NCBI GenBank assembly: GCA_013151315.1
Contig: JAADIN010000085.1
Span: forward strand, 1-7,360
From: Planctomycetota bacterium
GTDB taxonomy: Bacteria; Planctomycetota; Planctomycetia; Pirellulales; Lacipirellulaceae
Length of the DNA: 7,360 bases
Reading direction: 5' to 3'
In this document: piece by piece, positions 1 through 4,383 of the stretch
Layout of the letters: each line of letters opens with the position of its first letter
How positions within the stretch are numbered: the first letter of the stretch is position 1
Made by a program: the position numbers and the translations under genes
Notes under the pieces: model-generated
The model's input: only the letters and a program-made list of their open reading frames with translations
Told to the model about the DNA's origin: nothing
Database searches by the model: none

Positions 1-2
1 TT

Positions 3-1004
3 TTTGGGATAGGGGTCTTGCTTGCCATCTGGCTTCTGGGCTGCGGTGTTTGGATTACCGTCCTGAGCCGACGAAACGGTTCGTCAGCCGAAACGCTAAG
101 CTATCTCCCCAGCTTTTTAATCGGAGCAGCGGCAATCGCATTGCTACCACGACTGTTTCCCGAGGGCTTGCCTATTCGCGGCTATGGCGTGATGGTCTTA
201 TCAGGTTCCCTCGCCGGCCTGTGGCTAGCAGTGCATCGGGCCCAACAGGTAAAACTCGACCCCGAGATAATTTTTTCGCTAGCGTTTGGCATGTTTTTGT
301 GCGGAATTCTTGGAGCACGACTTTTTTATGTCATCGAATATTGGCAGACGCGGTTTCAGTTTGATACGTGGTCAGAGACCCTGCTGGCCACCGTCAAATT
401 TACCGAAGGGGGATTGGTCGTTTATGGAGCGCTGATTGGCGCAACGCTTGCGTTTTGCACGTTTGCTTGGCGACATCGTCTGCCGCCCCTCGCGATGGCC
501 GATCTTATCGCGCCCAGCCTGCTGGTCGGGTTGGCATTTGGACGAATCGGCTGCTTGCTCAACGGCTGTTGTTATGGCGGAGAAACGACGGTGCCTTGGG
601 CCATTTCTTTTCCTCAAGAAAGTCCTGCGTATCAGGAGCAAGCTTTCTCTGGGCGGTGGTTCGAGCTTTCGACAAGTAAAATTCCCTTGCGCAGTCGGCC
701 CGTCCATCCGACCCAGGTGTACAGCGCCGTTCACGCAGCCCTGTTGGCTTGGGTGCTGTGGTCGTTTTTTCCTTTCCGGCGTCGCGATGGCGAGGTCACG
801 GCAATCATGCTGACGGTGTACCCGGTTTCCCGATTTCTGCTGGAAATGATCCGCATTGACGAATCAGCCGTTTTTGGAACGGGGCTCAGTATTTCGCAGA
901 ACATTAGCCTCGTACTGCTCGTAGGAACCATGGGCCTCTGGGCTTATTTGCTCCGACAACCGAAAGAGTTGGTTGGGTTGGGTCCGTATAGCCGACCGCG
1001 TTAG
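3..1004 (+). CDS. lgt: Prolipoprotein diacylglyceryl transferase (Lgt), 5'-truncated by the window edge
   Basis: Lgt is an inner-membrane enzyme that moves diacylglycerol from phosphatidylglycerol to the lipobox cysteine of prolipoproteins, the first step of lipoprotein maturation. The frame is open to the left edge, so the start lies outside; the residue numbers here count from the TTG codon at 18. Family motifs are in order: IRGYGVMV around residue 56 (matches the WYGLMY tyrosine of E. coli Lgt), GGLVVYGALIG at 131-141, the signature FGRIGCLLNGCCYGG at 174-188 with the conserved Arg176 and Asn182, HPTQVYSA at 230-237 and SRFLLEMIR at 271-279 with the late conserved Arg272. At least two extra hydrophobic segments (about 1-18 and 28-47) precede the usual first helix, so this is an N-terminally extended form. 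The E. coli His103 position is Tyr136 here, a variant I believe also occurs in other Lgt proteins. Stop is TAG. The next gene starts 115 bp downstream on the same strand. Confidence 0.9.
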   Translation, partial: FGIGVLLAIWLLGCGVWITVLSRRNGSSAETLSYLPSFLIGAAAIALLPRLFPEGLPIRGYGVMVLSGSLAGLWLAVHRAQQVKLDPEIIFSLAFGMFLCGILGARLFYVIEYWQTRFQFDTWSETLLATVKFTEGGLVVYGALIGATLAFCTFAWRHRLPPLAMADLIAPSLLVGLAFGRIGCLLNGCCYGGETTVPWAISFPQESPAYQEQAFSGRWFELSTSKIPLRSRPVHPTQVYSAVHAALLAWVLWSFFPFRRRDGEVTAIMLTVYPVSRFLLEMIRIDESAVFGTGLSISQNISLVLLVGTMGLWAYLLRQPKELVGLGPYSRPR

Positions 1005-1105
1005 CGCCGTCGGCCACGACGAACACACGCCAGAGGCTAATTTTTTCACCAAGACTTGCACAAACCGCACGAATAGCTTGAGTGAATTTTTAAGGTTGAA
1101 CGAAG

Positions 1106-1111
1106 AAGGAG
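1106..1111 (+). promoter_or_regulatory. Ribosome-binding site of the PDZ gene
   Basis: AAGGAG lies 8 nt before the ATG at 1120. It decides the start: the frame is open back to a TTG at 973, inside lgt, but that codon has no such site. The signal peptide also begins right after the ATG at 1120. No convincing promoter was recognised in the 115 bp between lgt and this site, so read-through from lgt is possible. Confidence 0.75.
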
Positions 1112-1119
1112 AAACAAAA

Positions 1120-2124
1120 ATGAGACTTTCAAATAGATCGTGGGCAAAAAACTCTTGGAACGAACTGTTGGTTGCATCGATCGTAGCCATCGCCGGCCTC
1201 TGTGCTCAATCACAACAGGCCGCCCATGCGGAAGACGACACGCAGCTCGAAGGAAAAATCGTTCGCATTTCGCCTGAGCCAGAGGAGGTGCCAGATGAGG
1301 TTGCGGAGGAGACCTCGAACGAAGTGCCGATCTACTGGATTGGCATTTCAGGCCGTGGCGTAGAAAGTGCCGTGCTGCGAACGCAATTGCAGTTGGCCGG
1401 CGATATGGGGGTGGTCGTCGAACAGGTCGTCTCCGACAGTCCGGCCGACAAAGCTGGATTGCGCAGGCACGACATCATTCTTCGTGCCAACGGGAAAGCG
1501 GTCCACGGAATGACCGTCTTGCAAGAACACGTTCGCAAGCACCAAGAAAAACCACTCAATCTAAAATTTCTTCGGCTGGGCAAAGAGGAAACCGTAGTCG
1601 TGGTGCCTGAAGAGCAGCCACAAAAGTTGGCAAAGCAAGGTCCGCGTAGCAGGAATGATTTCGGTGGACATCCCGACGGCATGCGAAATCTTTTGGAGCA
1701 ATTGCAGCGACAGGGAGGCCCCCGCATGGACCCCCGCGCATTTTTTCCTGCCCCGCGACGAGGCTTCGGTACGCTGCCGGGCGGCGTGTCGGTTTCGATC
1801 CAACGAGAAAACAACGGTCCCGCGAAGATCACCGTCAAGCAGGGCGACAAAACTTGGCATGTCGTCGAAGGCAACCTCGAATCGATCGAACGCCTACCCG
1901 AGGAATTACGCCCTTACGTCGAGCGCATGTTGCAAGGCAACGAAGCCCAAGGTGCCAATCTGGGATTCGACTGGGAAGCCGAGCTAGAAAATTTGCTACC
2001 ACGAGGCTTGGGCGGTTTTCATCAACAGCCCAAGCCAGACCTTCGGGAAGCGGAAATTCTAGAACGTATGAAACGGATGGAAAAGGAATTACGCGAGTTG
2101 CAAAAGCGATTGGCTGAGGAATAA
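1120..2124 (+). CDS. Secreted PDZ-domain protein without a protease domain
   Basis: This 334-aa protein is probably exported. Residues 1-37 form a signal peptide with a long charged n-region, a hydrophobic stretch (LLVASIVAIAGL) and an AHA cleavage site before EDD. An acidic linker (about 48-68) leads into a PDZ domain at about 72-162, with GVVVEQVVSDSPADKAGLRRHD and a following ILRANGK segment typical of HtrA/DegP-type PDZ folds. No trypsin-like catalytic domain with His-Asp-Ser is present, so it is not a complete HtrA protease. A Gly/Pro/Arg/Gln-rich linker (about 170-222) follows, then a compact segment at 223-272 (VSVSIQ, ITVKQGDKTWHVVEGNLE, LPEELRPYVERML), which I associate with planctomycete PDZ proteins, though this is from memory. 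A charged heptad-like coiled coil closes the protein (307-334). A role as an extracytoplasmic adaptor or chaperone-like protein is inference only. It converges with the fae-like gene. Confidence 0.85.
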   Translation: MRLSNRSWAKNSWNELLVASIVAIAGLCAQSQQAAHAEDDTQLEGKIVRISPEPEEVPDEVAEETSNEVPIYWIGISGRGVESAVLRTQLQLAGDMGVVVEQVVSDSPADKAGLRRHDIILRANGKAVHGMTVLQEHVRKHQEKPLNLKFLRLGKEETVVVVPEEQPQKLAKQGPRSRNDFGGHPDGMRNLLEQLQRQGGPRMDPRAFFPAPRRGFGTLPGGVSVSIQRENNGPAKITVKQGDKTWHVVEGNLESIERLPEELRPYVERMLQGNEAQGANLGFDWEAELENLLPRGLGGFHQQPKPDLREAEILERMKRMEKELRELQKRLAEE

Positions 2125-2127
2125 TCC

Positions 2128-2146
2128 AATTTGGCCTCTCCAAATT
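2128..2146. terminator. Short inverted repeat between convergent genes, possible weak bidirectional terminator
   Basis: AATTTGG (2128-2134), a 5-nt loop, then CCAAATT (2140-2146) form a perfect 7-bp stem. It lies 4 bp after the PDZ stop codon and 17 bp before the fae-like stop on the opposite strand, the expected place for a shared terminator. The stem is AT-rich and neither strand has a clear T-run after it, so termination is uncertain. Confidence 0.35.
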
Positions 2147-2162
2147 TCACCTCCAATTCCTC

Positions 2163-2718
2163 TCACAAGGTGCCGTCGAGCCCCTTCTGGTAGTATTTGT
2201 GGGTAATTTCCTCTTGATGATCGAGTAGCCAATCGATGGTCGGTTCGTTGCACATCGCTTTGTGAATGGCCTGGGCGGTCGCTTTGCGATGGATATCAAA
2301 GAGCGCTTTGTGCTTTGTGGTCTAGGTTCTTGTCGGTTGCGGCGCCCGGGTTGAGCCAAACCGAACAGACGATTCCCAAGTCGTTTGCTTTCTCTTTGGG
2401 GATATCGCCAGCGCGAACCGCATCGAGCACGCCATTGGCGATGGCTGCCTGGACAGTACCCATCAAGATATTGGTGTAGGCCGTGCTTTTGACGGTCACT
2501 TTGCTGACCATCAAAGTCACGGGTCGAACTTGAATGTCGGTATCCAGGATGGCGAAGACCTTCGAGTGCCCGGCTGCCTGGGCACCAGTGAGAGTCGCAA
2601 TCGCGGTGCCGACAGGGCCATCGAGTTCACCAATGACGACCTCCGGTTCTGCCGCAGTAAACGGAGGGCCGCCAGCAACAAGGCATTCGCCCGTACGCAT
2701 CACAATTCGTTCGCTCAT
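2163..2718 (-). pseudogene. Fae-like (formaldehyde-activating enzyme family) gene, frameshifted by a 7-bp duplication
   Basis: Canonical Fae condenses formaldehyde with tetrahydromethanopterin in C1 metabolism. The product resembles Fae along its length: MRTGECLVAGG at 7-17, EVVIGELDGPVGTA at 26-39, KVFAILDTDIQVRP at 53-66, LMVSKVTVK at 69-77, NGVLDAVRAGDIPKEKANDL at 95-114, and VWLNPGAA at 120-127. As written the frame ends after about 140 residues (KAQSAL, stop at 2296-2298). Removing one copy of a perfect 7-bp tandem repeat (2306-2319) restores DHKALFDIHRKAT and runs to a TGA at 2163-2165, giving about 182 aa, normal for the family. Where canonical Fae has the VAHID histidine, my hand alignment places Glu24, so even the repaired protein may be a non-canonical paralogue. 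The start at 2718 has AAGGAA 8 nt upstream. Alternatives are a truncated functional protein or a sequencing error. Confidence 0.8.
2306..2319 (-). repeat. 7-bp perfect tandem duplication inside the fae-like gene
   Basis: On the + strand this reads CTTTGTG twice in direct succession (2306-2312 and 2313-2319); on the coding strand it is CACAAAG twice. The second copy adds seven bases and moves the frame. Deleting one copy restores an ORF with family-like sequence on both sides, so the duplication is the lesion. Two-copy short repeats usually arise by replication slippage and can revert the same way. Confidence 0.9.
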
Positions 2719-2798
2719 AAAAAAAATTCCTTGCGGGTAAGAGGGGGGAAGTTTGCACGCAGCCTAACCTACCGGCTACTTGGAAGGGAAGTCTAGAG

Positions 2799-2826
2799 AA
2801 AATAGCCGCGATCTGACAGATCGCCG
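2799..2826 (-). terminator. Terminator-like hairpin downstream of the DUF2339/DUF3999 pair
   Basis: A 17-bp palindrome at 2808-2824 (GCGATCTG, one central base, CAGATCGC) is followed on the - strand by GGCTATTTT. The stem can be extended by two more GC pairs if one G bulges. It lies about 110 bp after the DUF3999 stop codon and could end the membrane-protein transcript before the fae-like gene. The T-run is short and displaced by about 5 nt, which lowers confidence. Confidence 0.45.
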
Positions 2827-2876
2827 GAGCAAGCGATCCCTAAGCTCGCGACCGCCGCAGTTGTCCACACGCCGCA
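2799..2876 (-). repeat. Orphan copy of an rlmN 3'-tail plus hairpin repeat (copy A)
   Basis: This block matches 7102-7179 without gaps at 69 of 78 positions, with 8 of the 9 differences being transitions. The first 32 bp (2799-2830), covering the hairpin, are identical. Read on the - strand, codons at 2843-2872 give ACGQLRRSRA followed by TAG at 2840-2842, the counterpart of ACGQLRRSQT and stop in the real rlmN. Changes within ACGQLRR are synonymous (GCC/GCG, TGC/TGT, GGG/GGA, TTG/CTG, CGA/CGG). Upstream of about 2877 similarity to rlmN ends; the in-frame codons there do not look like RlmN. It sits between the DUF3999 stop (2937) and the fae-like start (2718). It may be the stump of a lost second rlmN or a member of an interspersed repeat family. 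Confidence 0.85.
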
Positions 2877-2936
2877 ACTCCGCTACGTCTCTTGCCAGAA
2901 AACGATTGCCGTGGTGGCTCCTTGGCTACGTAGAGA

Positions 2937-4383
2937 TCAATGGTTTTCGTCGAGGTCATTCAGGCGGCCGGAGGCTCGGTAGAGACCGGTGCCTAGCACG
3001 AGTACGAGCAAAACAATGACCACGATGAGCAAAGGTCCACTGTCGAGTAATCTTTTCCATCCAGGCACGAGAGCCTCGGGAGCAACTTCCAATGCCTCGG
3101 CCTCGCCGAGCGAAGCCGAGAGAGGCGCGTAGCCTGCTCCCAAAGAGGCGATCAGAGCCGCCGTGTCGAAATTGGGGCTTGCCAGCCGGCGGCTGCCATA
3201 GGCGAGTCGGTATTCGGTTTTTGGCTTGGCAAGAAATACCACCTCGTAGCAGTTGCCATGAGCCAATACCCCCGACACGGCAAGCGGCGGGCTGTCGCGG
3301 TTTTCGATGACGATGCGATACTCGGTTTCGCGCTGTTCGGAAAACGGTAAGCGGAGCGACCGCTTCTTGAGGCTGCGAAAGTCGATGTGAGAAAGAGTGG
3401 CCGAGCCGATCGAGCGCCAAACATTGCCCGTCGACGATTTCTGCCGAATTTCCACTCGACCCCGACGGCTGAAGTTTCGCGTGGGCGTCACCAGACTCAA
3501 AGTGGTGAGCGGCTCGCGACGCGACGCAAGATAGATGAAGGTCTGTTTCGCCTCGGTTGCCTTTCCCTCTGGCGTCTTCGCCTGGATCGGGTTGCCGAAT
3601 GTCGATCGGGTATTCGACTTGCAGGTCGCGGATGACGTCTTTGCGCATGGTGTCGTGCCAAAGCTCAATGCGATTGATGCGAAAAGGTTGCCGGTTGATC
3701 GTTTGCCGCTCGGTACGGCTGATTTCTTCTTCGCCTTGCAGGTGGCGAGAAAGCTCCAGCAGTTGCGATTGCTGCTGTTGGGTCACTTGGTCGATGAGGA
3801 TGCGATAAAAGACTTGGCCCTCGGCGGCATGATCGGAAGCAGGTTTTGGCAGCTCGACCGAGGTGTTGCGAACATTCATGAACTGGGAGTAGTCGAAAAT
3901 GAGTTCTTCGGCCAAGGGTTGCCAGTTTTTTCTGTCGGTGGAGGTTTCGACTTGCACACGGTGTTCAAAGTTCTTCAAGGGTGAAATCAAACGAATCCCT
4001 TGAGGTCGGTCGGGGTGCTTCTTGGTATCGACACGAAACGTAATCTCCAAGCCGTTGTCTTCTTGAGGATGTAAGACGATACCCTTGGCGGTCCACACTT
4101 CTTTCACGGTCCGTGATTTTTTGACGGTGGTGCGGCGGACCAGAAAAGCGATTTCTTCTCCCGTGGCGGTACGTATCCGAAGATCCGGAAAGTTGGTCCC
4201 TGCAATTTGATAAATGTCGCTATCAAGCGGCACGGCAAGCAACTCTTCGTTTTGCAGTTCGGGCGAAACGATCGGCTTGGCAAACTCAAGACGATTTTCG
4301 GCCCAGCAGGGAGACCCGCTCAGCAGACCACCAACCAGCGCCACCAAGGAAAAACTGCGCAGAACATTTTTAGGTAGGGTCAT
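2937..4383 (-). pseudogene. DUF3999-type exported, C-terminally anchored protein, broken by a +1 frameshift
   Basis: No function is established. The first frame starts at 4383 with a signal peptide (about 1-28, hydrophobic core FSLVALVGGLLSG, cleavage after CWA). A beta-rich region follows, including VQVETSTDRKNWQPLAEELI at 143-162, reminiscent of galactose-binding-like (discoidin) folds. Homologous-looking sequence holds to about residue 260 (DVIRDLQVEYP), then jumps to the frame ending at 2937. That frame encodes FGNPIQAKTPEGK, a second W-containing beta module, EYRIVIENRDSPPL (a DUF3999-like motif) and a C-terminal helix GPLLIVVIVLLVLVLGTGLY with a short cytoplasmic tail. The shift lies near 3590-3612; total length is 3n+1, so one extra base explains it and repair gives about 481 aa. 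The first frame stays open to 2956, making a misleading 475-residue chimera without the anchor. The start has AAGGAGG 7 nt upstream (4391-4397) and overlaps the DUF2339 stop by ATGA. Confidence 0.8.

Noticed and set aside
973..1119. Upstream extension of the PDZ reading frame to a TTG codon inside lgt
   Set aside because: It would put 49 unrelated residues before the signal peptide. The ATG at 1120 has a good ribosome-binding site and is followed directly by the export signal.
2719..2936. A small gene in the gap between the DUF3999 and fae-like genes
   Set aside because: The open frame on the + strand at 2780-3019 is Arg/Ser-rich, crosses the repeat and hairpin, and overlaps the DUF3999 3' end. 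Only the rlmN-tail remnant and hairpin can be supported.
2956..3590. Long continuation of the first DUF3999 frame to a stop at 2954-2958 region, giving a 475-residue protein
   Set aside because: The sequence after the shift is Arg/Gly/His-rich without hydrophobic patterning, while the alternative frame has family-like motifs and a clear membrane anchor.
3590..3612. Programmed ribosomal frameshift in the DUF3999 gene
   Set aside because: There is no X-XXY-YYZ slippery site, internal Shine-Dalgarno element or strong downstream stem at the junction. A simple 1-base insertion fits the length.
3535..3984. + strand open frame of 149 codons opposite DUF3999
   Set aside because: It is the complement of a gene with recognisable family motifs on the other strand and has no ribosome-binding site or domain.
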